Part shown: piece after piece, positions 17,050 through 25,031 of the stretch
Position numbering within the stretch: position 1 is the first letter of the stretch
Layout: each line of letters starts with the position of its first letter
Source of the DNA: Rhizobium sp. PP-CC-3A-592
Lineage (GTDB): Bacteria > Pseudomonadota > Alphaproteobacteria > Rhizobiales > Rhizobiaceae
DNA: 64,000 nt
Direction: 5' to 3'
Assembly: GCF_003217095.1 (NCBI RefSeq)
Contig: NZ_QJSR01000002.1
Location: 496,001 to 560,000, forward strand
Program-made: the position numbers and the translations under genes
The notes under the pieces: generated by a model
Seen by the model: the letters and a program-made list of their open reading frames with translations, nothing else
Database searches by the model: none
What the model was told of the DNA's origin: nothing

Positions 17050-17085
17050 GATTTTCCCCTGAGACCGATCTCCGCCGGCCTTCAT

Positions 17086-17138
17086 GTGACAGAGTAAACA
17101 TCGCTGTCACAATCGGAGTCAATGGGGCGGAGTCAATG
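17086..17138. promoter_or_regulatory. candidate operator region between the RpiR regulator and the hydrolase gene
   Basis: GTGACAG (17086-17092) and CTGTCAC (17104-17110) form an inverted repeat. Just beyond lie two direct copies of CGGAGTCAATG (17114-17124 and 17128-17138) 14 bases apart. These repeats in a divergent promoter region are good candidates for regulator binding. Confidence 0.45.
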
Positions 17139-17219
17139 AGGTGTGTGAATAGATCGTTTCAGTTTGCAATTGACAGACACGGGATTGTGAAGAATTCTCT
17201 TCAGTAAGGTAGGCTCGCC

Positions 17220-18017
17220 ATGACGGCGGGCGCAGGGACGGAGCCGGGTGTGGGTGCTCTTTTGACCGTCGAGGATGGCGCGCCCGTTGCGCTGGAGAAT
17301 GCGGATGCCGGTTCCCGCATCCTTCTCGTCTGCGAGCACGCGTCTCGCCGGCTCCCCCAGAGAATGGGGACGCTCGGGCTTTCGACCGAGGCGCTGGAAA
17401 GCCACATCGCCTGGGACCCAGGCGCGCTTGCCGTCTGCCAGCTCCTGGCGGCCTCGCTCGATGCGACGCTGATCTACCAGCGCTTCTCCCGCCTCGTCTA
17501 TGATTGCAATCGCCCCCCGGATTCGCCGAGCGCCATGCCGGCGGTCAGCGAGATTTTCGACATTCCCGGCAATGCAGCTCTTTCCGCCGCCGAGCGGCTG
17601 GCGCGGACGGAGGCGATCTACAGCCCGTTCCGCAAGGGCCTGTCCGATCTCATCAAGACACGGGTTGCAAACCGTCGCCCGCCGGTTATCGTCACGATAC
17701 ACTCCTTCACGCCGGTCTGGCACGGCCGGCCGCGGGAGGTGGAGGTGGGCATCCTGCATGACAGCGACAGTCGGCTTGCCGATGCGTTTCTGGCGGATGC
17801 CGCCGAGGACGAGACCTTCGTCACGCGTCGCAACGCGCCCTATGGGCCGCAGGACGGGGTGACGCACACGCTGATCGAGCACGGCATTCACAACGGCCTG
17901 CTCAACGTCATGATCGAGATCCGCAACGATCTCATCGCAAGCAAAGACGGCCAGAGGGTCCTGGCCGGCTATATCGGGGATCATCTGGGCAAAGCCCTGA
18001 TGCGCCTCGAACCATAA
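17220..18017 (+). CDS. N-formylglutamate amidohydrolase family hydrolase
   Basis: 265 residues with AAGGTAGG upstream of the ATG. Family motifs include ENADAGSRILLVCEHASRRLP near the N-terminus, HIAWDPGA, YDCNRPP and VIVTIHSFTPVWHGRPR, with metal-binding glutamate and histidines (CEH, IHSF). Family members cleave N-formyl-L-glutamate in histidine breakdown. No hut genes are nearby; instead it precedes an APC permease and a glutamine-synthetase-like ligase. A role in hydrolysing another glutamyl amide, for example a gamma-glutamyl intermediate, is my inference. Confidence 0.82.
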   Translation: MTAGAGTEPGVGALLTVEDGAPVALENADAGSRILLVCEHASRRLPQRMGTLGLSTEALESHIAWDPGALAVCQLLAASLDATLIYQRFSRLVYDCNRPPDSPSAMPAVSEIFDIPGNAALSAAERLARTEAIYSPFRKGLSDLIKTRVANRRPPVIVTIHSFTPVWHGRPREVEVGILHDSDSRLADAFLADAAEDETFVTRRNAPYGPQDGVTHTLIEHGIHNGLLNVMIEIRNDLIASKDGQRVLAGYIGDHLGKALMRLEP

Positions 18018-18035
18018 AAAGACCCGGGGAGCGGC

Positions 18036-18320
18036 ATGTCCGCGGAGACCGTTCCCGCCTCGTTGGCGGGGGCACTGGCACGACTGCGTGAAGACCTCGA
18101 AACGAACCTGAAAAACGGGGCACACACGCAGCACGATCAAGCGTTGCAGCGCCCGCGCGCCTTCAAGGTTGCGCGCCGCTGTACCGGCATCCGGCAATAC
18201 CGCCCGGCGCCGAGCGTTCAGAGGGGACCATCATGCCTGACTATAGTGACGTGGATAAGCACGCGGACCTTCAGGTCCTTCATTCCATGGGATACGCGCA
18301 GGAACTCGAGCGACGCATGA
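18036..18320 (+). CDS. possible small ORF overlapping the permease start (doubtful)
   Basis: An ATG with GGGGAG upstream opens a 94-codon frame. The first 27 residues (MSAETVPASLAGALARLRED...) read like an amphipathic helix, but the remainder is Arg/Pro-rich and the last 88 bases overlap the permease gene in another frame. It may be a short leader, a decayed gene or chance. I give it only because of the good ribosome site. Confidence 0.2.
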   Translation: MSAETVPASLAGALARLREDLETNLKNGAHTQHDQALQRPRAFKVARRCTGIRQYRPAPSVQRGPSCLTIVTWISTRTFRSFIPWDTRRNSSDA

Positions 18321-19816
18321 GTTCGTTCTCGAATTTCGCCGTGTCTTTCTCAATCATCTGCATTCTGTCCGGCGGCATCAATTCGCTGGCACAGGCGACG
18401 GCCGGGGCCGGCGGGGCCGCCATCGGCATCGGCTGGCCGATCGGCTGCTTCGTCTCCTTCGTCTTCGCCATGGCGATGGCGCAGATCTCCTCGGCCTATC
18501 CCACGGCCGGCGGCCTCTATCATTGGGGCTCGATCCTCGGCAATCGTTTCACCGGCTGGCTGACCGCCTGGTTCAACCTGCTCGGCCTCGTCACCGTGCT
18601 CGGCGCCATCAATGTCGGCACCTATTATTTCTTCATGGGCACCTTCGGCACGCCGTATTTCGGGATCGAGGACACGACTGCGTTCCGCATTCTGTTTCTC
18701 GTGGTCATCACCGGCCTGCAGGCGCTGGTCAATCACATGGGCATCGGGCTGACGGCGAAGCTCACGGACTTTTCAGGCTACCTCATCTTCGTCACGGCCA
18801 TCCTGCTGTCGCTGGCCTGCCTGATCGCGGCCGATAGCTATGATTTCGCCCGTCTCTTCACCTTCTCCAACTTCTCCGGCGCTGCCGGCGGCAATGTCTG
18901 GCCGGAAACGTCCTCCGCTTGGGTGTTCCTGCTCGGCCTGCTTCTGCCGATCTACACGATCACCGGCTACGACGCTTCGGCCCATACGTCGGAGGAAACG
19001 GTGAAGGCAGCGACATCCGTGCCGCGCGGCATGATCTCGTCGGTGCTCTGGTCGGCGCTCTTCGGCTACATCATGCTGTGCTCGTTCGTGCTGATGATCC
19101 CGGCGCAGGCGCCGCTGGCCGACGGCACGGTCGCCGACGGCATGACGGCTGCTGCGTCGCAGGGCTGGAACGTGTTCTTCTGGTCGATGGACACGCAGAT
19201 GAACCCAATCGTCAAGGACGTGCTCTATCTCGCGATCCTGTTGTGCCAGTGGCTCTGCGGCCTTGCGACGGTGACCTCCGTTTCCCGCATGATCTTCGCC
19301 TTCTCGCGTGACGGCGGCCTGCCGGCCTCCAAGGCTCTGGCCAAGGTCAGCCCGAAGTTCCGCACGCCGGTCGCAGCCATCTGGACGGGGTCGATCCTCT
19401 CGGTGCTCTTCGTCTGGGGCTCGTCGCTGATCACCATCGGCGAGACGCCGGTCTACACCATCGTCGTGTCCTGCACGGTCATCTTCCTGTTCTTTTCCTT
19501 CGCCATTCCGATCACGCTCGGCCTCTTCGCCTGGGGCACGTCCAAGTGGCCGGCCCAGGGACCTTGGAATCTCGGCGAGGGCGTCTTCAAGCTCTTTGCC
19601 GGCCTGACGGTTCTGGCCATGATCCTGATCTTCGTTCTCGGTGTGCAGCCGCCGAACGGTCCGGCGCTCTACGTCACCGTCGGCTTTCTCGTGCTGACCG
19701 GCGTGATCTGGTTCGGCTTCGAGAAGCGCCGCTTCCGCGGTCCGCCGATCGGCGAAGAGGTCAAGCGCCGCGCGGCCGAGATCGCCGCCGCCGAAAAGGC
19801 CGTGGGCCAGGCGTAA
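18233..19816 (+). CDS. APC-family amino acid/amine permease
   Basis: 527 residues with 12 predicted membrane helices. RMSSFSNFAVSFSIICILSGG is the conserved first helix of the GABA/choline permease (BAT-like) branch of the APC superfamily, and YDASAHTSEETVKAA is the helix 6 to loop motif of that group. The ATG follows GAGGGGACCATC. The C-terminal cytoplasmic tail is charged (EEVKRRAAEIAAAEKA). Located between the hydrolase and the glutamine-synthetase-like gene, it probably imports the compound that the ligase then gamma-glutamylates. This gives the locus a second uptake route next to the ABC system. Confidence 0.9.
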   Translation: MPDYSDVDKHADLQVLHSMGYAQELERRMSSFSNFAVSFSIICILSGGINSLAQATAGAGGAAIGIGWPIGCFVSFVFAMAMAQISSAYPTAGGLYHWGSILGNRFTGWLTAWFNLLGLVTVLGAINVGTYYFFMGTFGTPYFGIEDTTAFRILFLVVITGLQALVNHMGIGLTAKLTDFSGYLIFVTAILLSLACLIAADSYDFARLFTFSNFSGAAGGNVWPETSSAWVFLLGLLLPIYTITGYDASAHTSEETVKAATSVPRGMISSVLWSALFGYIMLCSFVLMIPAQAPLADGTVADGMTAAASQGWNVFFWSMDTQMNPIVKDVLYLAILLCQWLCGLATVTSVSRMIFAFSRDGGLPASKALAKVSPKFRTPVAAIWTGSILSVLFVWGSSLITIGETPVYTIVVSCTVIFLFFSFAIPITLGLFAWGTSKWPAQGPWNLGEGVFKLFAGLTVLAMILIFVLGVQPPNGPALYVTVGFLVLTGVIWFGFEKRRFRGPPIGEEVKRRAAEIAAAEKAVGQA

Positions 19817-19905
19817 CACGTACTGCAAGCGAGGCGGCACCCGAAAGCCGGGTGCCGCCGACGACAGACACCGACGCATTCCGACAATCGCAGACAGGAC
19901 GCCCG

Positions 19906-21270
19906 ATGACCTACTCGTTCGAAGAGCTGAAGACCGACGTTGCCGAAGGCCGTATCGACACGGTCCTTGCCTGCCAGATCGACATGCAGGGGCGGCTGAT
20001 GGGGAAACGCTTTCAGGCCGAGTATTTCGTCGAGAGCGCGTTCGAGGAAACGCATAGCTGCAACTATCTGCTCGCCACCGACCTCGAAATGGAGACGGTG
20101 ACCGGATATAAGTCCACGAGCTGGGAGTCCGGCTATGGCGACTATACGATGAAGCCGGATCTTGGCACGCTGCGCCGGATTCCATGGCTCGAAGGCACGG
20201 CGCTGGTGCTCTGCGACGTGCTCGATCACCACACGCATCAGGAAGTCCCGCATTCGCCGCGCGCCATTCTCAAGCGGCAGGTCAAGCGGTTGGAAGCCAT
20301 GGGGCTCAAGGCCTTCATGGCGAGCGAGCTCGAATTCTTCCTGTTCGACCAGACCTACGACCATGCGCGCGAAAGCGGCTATCGCGACCTGAAGCTCGCC
20401 AGCGGCTACAACGAGGACTACCACATCTTCCAGACCACCAAGGAAGAGGAGGTGATGCGCGCCATCCGCAAGGGGCTGCAGGGCGCCGGCATTCCGGTCG
20501 AGAATTCCAAGGGCGAGGCCTCCTCCGGTCAGGAGGAGATCAATGTTCGCTATGCCGAGGCGCTCGACATGGCCGACCGGCACGTCATCATCAAGAACGG
20601 CTGCAAGGAAATTGCCTGGGCGAAGGGCAAGGCGATCACCTTTCTCGCCAAGTGGCATATGAACGCCGCCGGCTCGTCTTCGCACATCCACCAGTCGCTT
20701 TGGAGCCTCGACGGCAAGACGCCGCATTTCTTCGACAAGCAAGGCGAGTACGGCATGTCGGAGACGATGCGGCATTATATCGCCGGCCTGCTAACGCATG
20801 CGGGCGAGATCACCTATTTCCTCGCGCCCTATATCAACTCCTACAAGCGCTTCATGGCCGGCACCTTCGCGCCGACCAAGGCCGTCTGGTCGAAGGACAA
20901 CCGCACGGCGGGTTATCGCCTCTGCGGCGAGGGCACGAAGGGCATCCGCATCGAGTGCCGCGTCGGCGGCTCCGACCTCAATCCCTATCTCGCCATGGCA
21001 GCGCTGCTGGCCGCGGGTATCGCCGGCATAGAGGGCAAGCTGGAACTGGAGGCGCCGTTCGTTGGCGACGCCTATTCCGGCAAGGACATTCGCGAGATCC
21101 CGAAGACGCTGCGCCACGCGACCGACCTTATGACGAACTCGGCCATGCTGCGTCAGGCTTTCGGCGACGACGTGATCGATCACTATACCCGTGCCGGCAC
21201 TTGGGAGCAGGAGGAATACGATCGCCGGGTCACGGACTGGGAGGTGGCGCGCGGTTTCGAGCGTGCGTGA
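19906..21270 (+). CDS. glutamine-synthetase family ligase (gamma-glutamyl-amine synthetase-like)
   Basis: 454 residues. The beta-grasp N-domain contains IDMQGRLMGKRF and the catalytic domain has SELEFFLF, GQEEINVRYAEALDMAD, NAAGSSSHIHQSLW, NRTAGYRL and IECRVGGSDLNPYLAMAALLAAG, covering the ATP, glutamate and metal sites. The branch resembles PuuA, IpuC or GlnT-type enzymes that join glutamate to amines, and it lacks an adenylylation tail. Downstream of an amine-type permease and upstream of alcohol and aldehyde dehydrogenase genes, it fits an activating first step. The upstream frame to 19546 is a shadow of the permease gene. Confidence 0.88.
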   Translation: MTYSFEELKTDVAEGRIDTVLACQIDMQGRLMGKRFQAEYFVESAFEETHSCNYLLATDLEMETVTGYKSTSWESGYGDYTMKPDLGTLRRIPWLEGTALVLCDVLDHHTHQEVPHSPRAILKRQVKRLEAMGLKAFMASELEFFLFDQTYDHARESGYRDLKLASGYNEDYHIFQTTKEEEVMRAIRKGLQGAGIPVENSKGEASSGQEEINVRYAEALDMADRHVIIKNGCKEIAWAKGKAITFLAKWHMNAAGSSSHIHQSLWSLDGKTPHFFDKQGEYGMSETMRHYIAGLLTHAGEITYFLAPYINSYKRFMAGTFAPTKAVWSKDNRTAGYRLCGEGTKGIRIECRVGGSDLNPYLAMAALLAAGIAGIEGKLELEAPFVGDAYSGKDIREIPKTLRHATDLMTNSAMLRQAFGDDVIDHYTRAGTWEQEEYDRRVTDWEVARGFERA

Positions 21271-21273
21271 GAT

Positions 21274-21316
21274 TATCGCAACATTGAGATAAACGGCGAC
21301 AATATCGCATCAATGG
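21274..21316. promoter_or_regulatory. candidate operator of the toxin-antitoxin module
   Basis: Two copies of TATCGCA (21274-21280 and 21303-21309) occur 29 bases apart, nearly three helical turns, with ACATTGA after the first and TCAATGG after the second forming an inverted pair. They lie just upstream of the HTH antitoxin gene, where such proteins bind to repress their own operon. Confidence 0.4.
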
Positions 21317-21349
21317 TGTATTTTTCACATCATGGTGCGGAGAATGGAT

Positions 21350-21793
21350 ATGGCGATCGATACCGTTTGGTTTCATGACCGGCTCAATGCAAAAGGGAAA
21401 TCGCTGCGGGATCTCGCGCGGTTTCTCTGGCTCGATCCCAGCGCCGTTTCGAGAATGTTGAAGGGAGAGCGGAAGATGACCGCGGAAGAGCAGGATCAAA
21501 TCGCCGCGTTTCTGGACATCGGCATTCTTGATGTTGCGGCGCATCGCCGTGGGGACTCGCAAGGCTTCCAGGGCCCTGGGTTCGAAAAAAATATTCAGCA
21601 ACCCTCTGTGCCGCAAGACAGGCAGACGTCGCGCGAGCGATCTTCGTCCCGCGTGCGTCTTGTCGATCCTTCTGATCCCGCTTTTGTTCACCCGGCGTTC
21701 GGGTGCATGGTCGGAACCATGACGGTCCCCGGCGATCTCGATCTCACCGCTCCGATGGAGGTCGACTGGAGTGACACCCTCTATAATGCGTAA
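21350..21793 (+). CDS. HTH-domain antitoxin of a PIN toxin module
   Basis: 147 residues from the third of three close ATGs, the one with GGAG seven bases upstream. Residues about 14-55 form an XRE-like helix-turn-helix (KSLRDLARFLWLDPSAVSRMLKGERKM-type, with TAEEQDQIAAFLDI after it). A disordered Ser/Arg/Gln-rich linker follows and the protein ends VDWSDTLYNA, an acidic tail that could bind and neutralise the toxin. It overlaps the PIN gene by eight bases. Antitoxins of PIN toxins are more often Phd- or AbrB-like, so this partner is unusual. Self-repression through the upstream repeats is likely. Confidence 0.7.
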   Translation: MAIDTVWFHDRLNAKGKSLRDLARFLWLDPSAVSRMLKGERKMTAEEQDQIAAFLDIGILDVAAHRRGDSQGFQGPGFEKNIQQPSVPQDRQTSRERSSSRVRLVDPSDPAFVHPAFGCMVGTMTVPGDLDLTAPMEVDWSDTLYNA

Positions 21794-22202
21794 CGAGATT
21801 CTTCTCGATACCTGCGCCATCATCTGGATGGCGACCGGGCAGCCGATGCGGCCGGAAGCGATCGATGTATTCAAGGCTGCCGGGAGCGGAAACGGACGAT
21901 TGTGCGTCTCCGCGATCTCGGCCTGGGAGATTGGAATGCTGATGTCGCGCGGTCGGCTGCCGGCAACGAAGGACGCCTTGTCCTGGTTCAAAGAGTTCGT
22001 CGCGGAGGGAGGGATTATCGTCGAAGCCGCGTCGCCGGATATTCTGGTCGCAGCGTCTTATCTTCCGTCGCTTGCGCACCGTGACCCTGTCGATCGCATC
22101 ATCATCGCGACGGCGCGAGAACGGGATCTGAGGATCGTTACGCGCGACCATGTCATTCTGGACTATGGTGCGCTTGGCAATGTGATGACGCTCGCCTGCT
22201 GA
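21786..22202 (+). CDS. PIN-domain ribonuclease toxin (VapC-like)
   Basis: 138 residues. PIN-domain acidic residues are in place: the N-terminal ILLDTCAIIWM (first Asp), SAISAWEIGML (Glu), and HRDPVDRIIIATARERDLRIVTRD (two Asp residues), so a Mg-dependent ribonuclease is expected. The ATG overlaps the antitoxin stop; a GTG at 21771 with GGAGG nine bases upstream would add five residues and is also possible. VapC toxins cut tRNA or rRNA and are held inactive by the antitoxin. The pair splits the amine-catabolism genes and looks like an acquired insertion. Confidence 0.85.
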   Translation: MRNEILLDTCAIIWMATGQPMRPEAIDVFKAAGSGNGRLCVSAISAWEIGMLMSRGRLPATKDALSWFKEFVAEGGIIVEAASPDILVAASYLPSLAHRDPVDRIIIATARERDLRIVTRDHVILDYGALGNVMTLAC

Positions 22203-22318
22203 CGCGTGCTTGCCGGGGTGATGATCTCCCAGCAGGCTTGTGAAGTTCTATTCTCGTTTGTCTTCTCGGGACATTGCTTTCCGGCTCGTCCCTGACAAAC
22301 TTTATTCCGGAGACCCTG

Positions 22319-23704
22319 ATGACGATGATCCAATGCATTTCGCCGGTCGACGGCTCGGTCTATGCCGAGCGCGAGGCCATGCCCTACGAGGCCGCGTCCC
22401 AGGCGGTCGCTCGTGCGCGAAAAGCGCAAAAGTCCTGGGCCAAGCGGCCGCTCGAAGAGCGGGTGCAGCTCGTGCTCAAGGGCGTGACGCGGCTGAACGA
22501 AATGGCGGCCGACGTTGTGCCGGAGCTTGCCTGGCAGATGGGCCGGCCGGTAAAGTATGGTGGCGAGTTCCGCGGTTTCAACGAGCGCTCGAACTATGTC
22601 GCCTCGATTGCCGCGGACGCCATGAAGCCGATGGTGATCGAGGAGAGCGACCGCTTCGAGCGGCGGATCGTGCGCGAGCCGCACGGCGTCGTCTTCGTCA
22701 TCGCGCCGTGGAATTACCCCTACATGACGGCGATCAACACGATTGCGCCGGCCTTGATGGCGGGCAATGTCGTGATCATCAAGCATGCCAGCCAGACGCT
22801 GCTCGTCGGCGAGCGCATGGTGCGCGCCTTCACCGAGGCCGGCATGCCGGAGGACGTGTTCCAGAACCTCTTCCTCGACCACGAGACGAGCGCGCGGCTG
22901 ATCGCCGCCAAGAGCTTCGACTTCGTCAACTTCACCGGCTCTGTCGAGGGCGGCCGGTCGATCGAGCGCGCGGCGGCGGGAACCTTCACCGGACTCGGCC
23001 TCGAACTCGGCGGCAAGGATCCGGGCTATGTCATGGAAGATGCCGACCTCGACGCCGCCGTGGATACGCTGATGGACGGCGCGACCTACAATTCCGGTCA
23101 GTGCTGCTGCGGCATCGAGCGCATCTATGTGCACGAGAGCCTTTACGACGATTTCGTCGAGAAGTCGGTCACCTGGGTGTCGAACTACAAGCTGGGCAAT
23201 CCGCTCGATCCGGAAACGACGCTCGGGCCGATGGCCAACAAGCGCTTTGCCGCCGTCGTGCGGGCGCAGGTTGCTGACGCGATCTCGAAGGGCGCGCGGG
23301 CGACGATCGATCCGAAGCTGTTCCCGGCGGATGACGGCGGCGCCTATCTCGCACCGCAGATCCTCATCGATGTCGATCACTCCATGGAATTCATGACCGA
23401 GGAGACCTTCGGTCCTGCCGTCGGCATCATGAAGGTCAAGAGCGATACGGAGGCGCTCGCCCTGATGAACGACTGCAAATACGGGCTGACGGCCTCGCTG
23501 TGGACGCAGGACCCGGAGCGTGCGGCCGCCATCGGCGCCGAGATCGAGACGGGTACCGTGTTCATGAACCGCGCCGACTATCTCGATCCCGCCTTGTGCT
23601 GGACCGGCGTCAAGGAAACCGGCCGCGGCGGCTCGCTCTCGATCTTCGGCTTCCACAATCTGACCCGGCCAAAATCCTACCATCTGAAGAAAGTCACGGC
23701 ATGA
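22319..23704 (+). CDS. NAD(P)-dependent aldehyde dehydrogenase
   Basis: 461 residues from the ATG with CCGGAG upstream. Motifs: WNYPYMTAINTIAPALMAGN (cofactor binding), FTGSVEGGRSI, LELGGKDPGYV (catalytic Glu) and YNSGQCCCGIERIYV with the nucleophilic Cys. The AMPYEAASQAVARARKAQKSWAKRP start is standard for the family. It oxidises an aldehyde to an acid with NAD(P)+. Its stop overlaps the start of the iron-type alcohol dehydrogenase gene by four bases, so an alcohol to aldehyde to acid pair is strongly suggested. The precise substrate is not determined. Confidence 0.92.
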   Translation: MTMIQCISPVDGSVYAEREAMPYEAASQAVARARKAQKSWAKRPLEERVQLVLKGVTRLNEMAADVVPELAWQMGRPVKYGGEFRGFNERSNYVASIAADAMKPMVIEESDRFERRIVREPHGVVFVIAPWNYPYMTAINTIAPALMAGNVVIIKHASQTLLVGERMVRAFTEAGMPEDVFQNLFLDHETSARLIAAKSFDFVNFTGSVEGGRSIERAAAGTFTGLGLELGGKDPGYVMEDADLDAAVDTLMDGATYNSGQCCCGIERIYVHESLYDDFVEKSVTWVSNYKLGNPLDPETTLGPMANKRFAAVVRAQVADAISKGARATIDPKLFPADDGGAYLAPQILIDVDHSMEFMTEETFGPAVGIMKVKSDTEALALMNDCKYGLTASLWTQDPERAAAIGAEIETGTVFMNRADYLDPALCWTGVKETGRGGSLSIFGFHNLTRPKSYHLKKVTA

Positions 23705-24846
23705 CCATTACCGCTAACTGGAGCTACCCAACCGCCATCAAGTTCGGGGCAGGGCGTATCAAGGAACTCGCCGAGCATTGCAAGGCCGTGGGCATGAAGC
23801 GGCCGCTGCTTGTCACGGACCGCGGCCTTGCGCCGATGGCGATCACGCAGAATGCGCTGGATATCTTGGAGGCCGCCGGCCTCGGCCGCGCGATCTTCGC
23901 GGATGTCGATCCGAACCCCAACGATATCAACCTCGAAGCCGGTGTGAAGGCCTTTCACGATGGTGGGCACGATGGCGTCGTGGCCTTCGGCGGCGGTTCC
24001 GGGCTCGACCTCGGCAAGGCCGTCGCCTTCATGGCCGGCCAGACGCGACCGGTCTGGGATTTCGAGGATGTCGGCGACTGGTGGACGCGGGCCTCCGTTT
24101 CCGGCATCGCACCGATCATCGCGGTGCCCACGACGGCCGGCACCGGCTCGGAGGTCGGTCGCGCCAGCGTCATCACCGATCACAAGACGCATACCAAGAA
24201 GGTCATCTTCCATCCGAAGTTCCTGCCCGCCGTGACGATCTGCGATCCCGAACTCACCGTCGGCATGCCGCAGGTGATCACGGTCGGTACCGGCATGGAT
24301 GCCTTCGCGCATTGCCTGGAAGCCTACTCCTCGCCGTTCTACCACCCGATGTCGCAGGGTATCGCGCTCGAAGGCCTGCGACTGGTAAAGGACTACCTGC
24401 CGCGCGCCTTTGCCGATGGGCAGGATATCGAGGCCCGCGCCAACATGATGAGTGCCGCCGCCATGGGCGCCGTGGCGTTCCAGAAGGGCCTCGGTGCCAT
24501 CCACGCGCTGTCGCATCCGGTAGGCGCGATCTACAACACGCATCATGGCATGACCAACGCCGTCGTCATGCCGGCCGTGTTGCGCTTCAACCGGCCTGTC
24601 ATCGAGGAGAAGATCGCCCGGGCCGCCGCCTATCTCGGCATTTCCGGCGGGTTCGACGGGTTCACCGATTATGTGCTCGACCTGCGATCGAGCCTCGGCG
24701 TTCCCGATGCTCTCTCGGGTCTTGGTGTCGGCACCGACCAGATCGAGCGCATGGCCGAGATGGCGATCGTCGATCCCACGGCCGGCGGCAACCCGGTCGA
24801 ATTGACGCTCGATGCGGCGCGGGCGCTGTTCATCGAAACGATCTGA
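23701..24846 (+). CDS. iron-containing alcohol dehydrogenase
   Basis: 381 residues. Signature parts of group III alcohol dehydrogenases: FGAGRIKELAEH, VVAFGGGSGLDLGKAVAF (NAD binding), VPTTAGTGSEVGRASVITD, and the metal-binding set TVGTGMDAFAHCLEAY, GAIHALSHPVGAIYNTHHG with Asp and His ligands. The ATGA overlap with the aldehyde dehydrogenase gene implies translational coupling and a shared pathway. In isopropylamine and amino-alcohol pathways, a dehydrogenase pair acts on gamma-glutamylated alcohols, which fits the ligase gene upstream. A terminator-like hairpin closes the unit. Confidence 0.92.
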   Translation: MTITANWSYPTAIKFGAGRIKELAEHCKAVGMKRPLLVTDRGLAPMAITQNALDILEAAGLGRAIFADVDPNPNDINLEAGVKAFHDGGHDGVVAFGGGSGLDLGKAVAFMAGQTRPVWDFEDVGDWWTRASVSGIAPIIAVPTTAGTGSEVGRASVITDHKTHTKKVIFHPKFLPAVTICDPELTVGMPQVITVGTGMDAFAHCLEAYSSPFYHPMSQGIALEGLRLVKDYLPRAFADGQDIEARANMMSAAAMGAVAFQKGLGAIHALSHPVGAIYNTHHGMTNAVVMPAVLRFNRPVIEEKIARAAAYLGISGGFDGFTDYVLDLRSSLGVPDALSGLGVGTDQIERMAEMAIVDPTAGGNPVELTLDAARALFIETI

Positions 24847-24857
24847 TCTCGAAATGC

Positions 24858-24895
24858 AGCCTGGCGCGAGCGTCTGCCGAAGCTCGCGCCAGGCT
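24858..24895 (+). terminator. hairpin after the alcohol dehydrogenase gene
   Basis: AGCCTGGCGCGAGC (24858-24871) is exactly complementary to GCTCGCGCCAGGCT (24882-24895) with a 10-base loop, 12 bases after the stop codon. Only GTCTCTC follows, so termination may be incomplete. Confidence 0.7.
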
Positions 24896-24922
24896 GTCTC
24901 TCATTGGTTCTCGTATGGCGAG

Positions 24923-24938
24923 TTAACACTTCGTTAAC
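24923..24938. promoter_or_regulatory. CtrA-type box upstream of the orphan parA
   Basis: TTAACACTTCGTTAAC matches TTAA-N7-TTAAC, the full binding consensus of the alphaproteobacterial cell-cycle regulator CtrA. A further GGTTAACC half-site lies at 24955-24962. The box is about 95 bases before the ParA start codon. Confidence 0.6.
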
Positions 24939-25031
24939 CACGATTTGAAAGGTTCGGTTAACCACAGCGGCTTCAGGGGCTGGAGCTGTTTGCGGGGCAA
25001 ACCGGGGCTTTGCATCCCCAACGAGGTTTCC

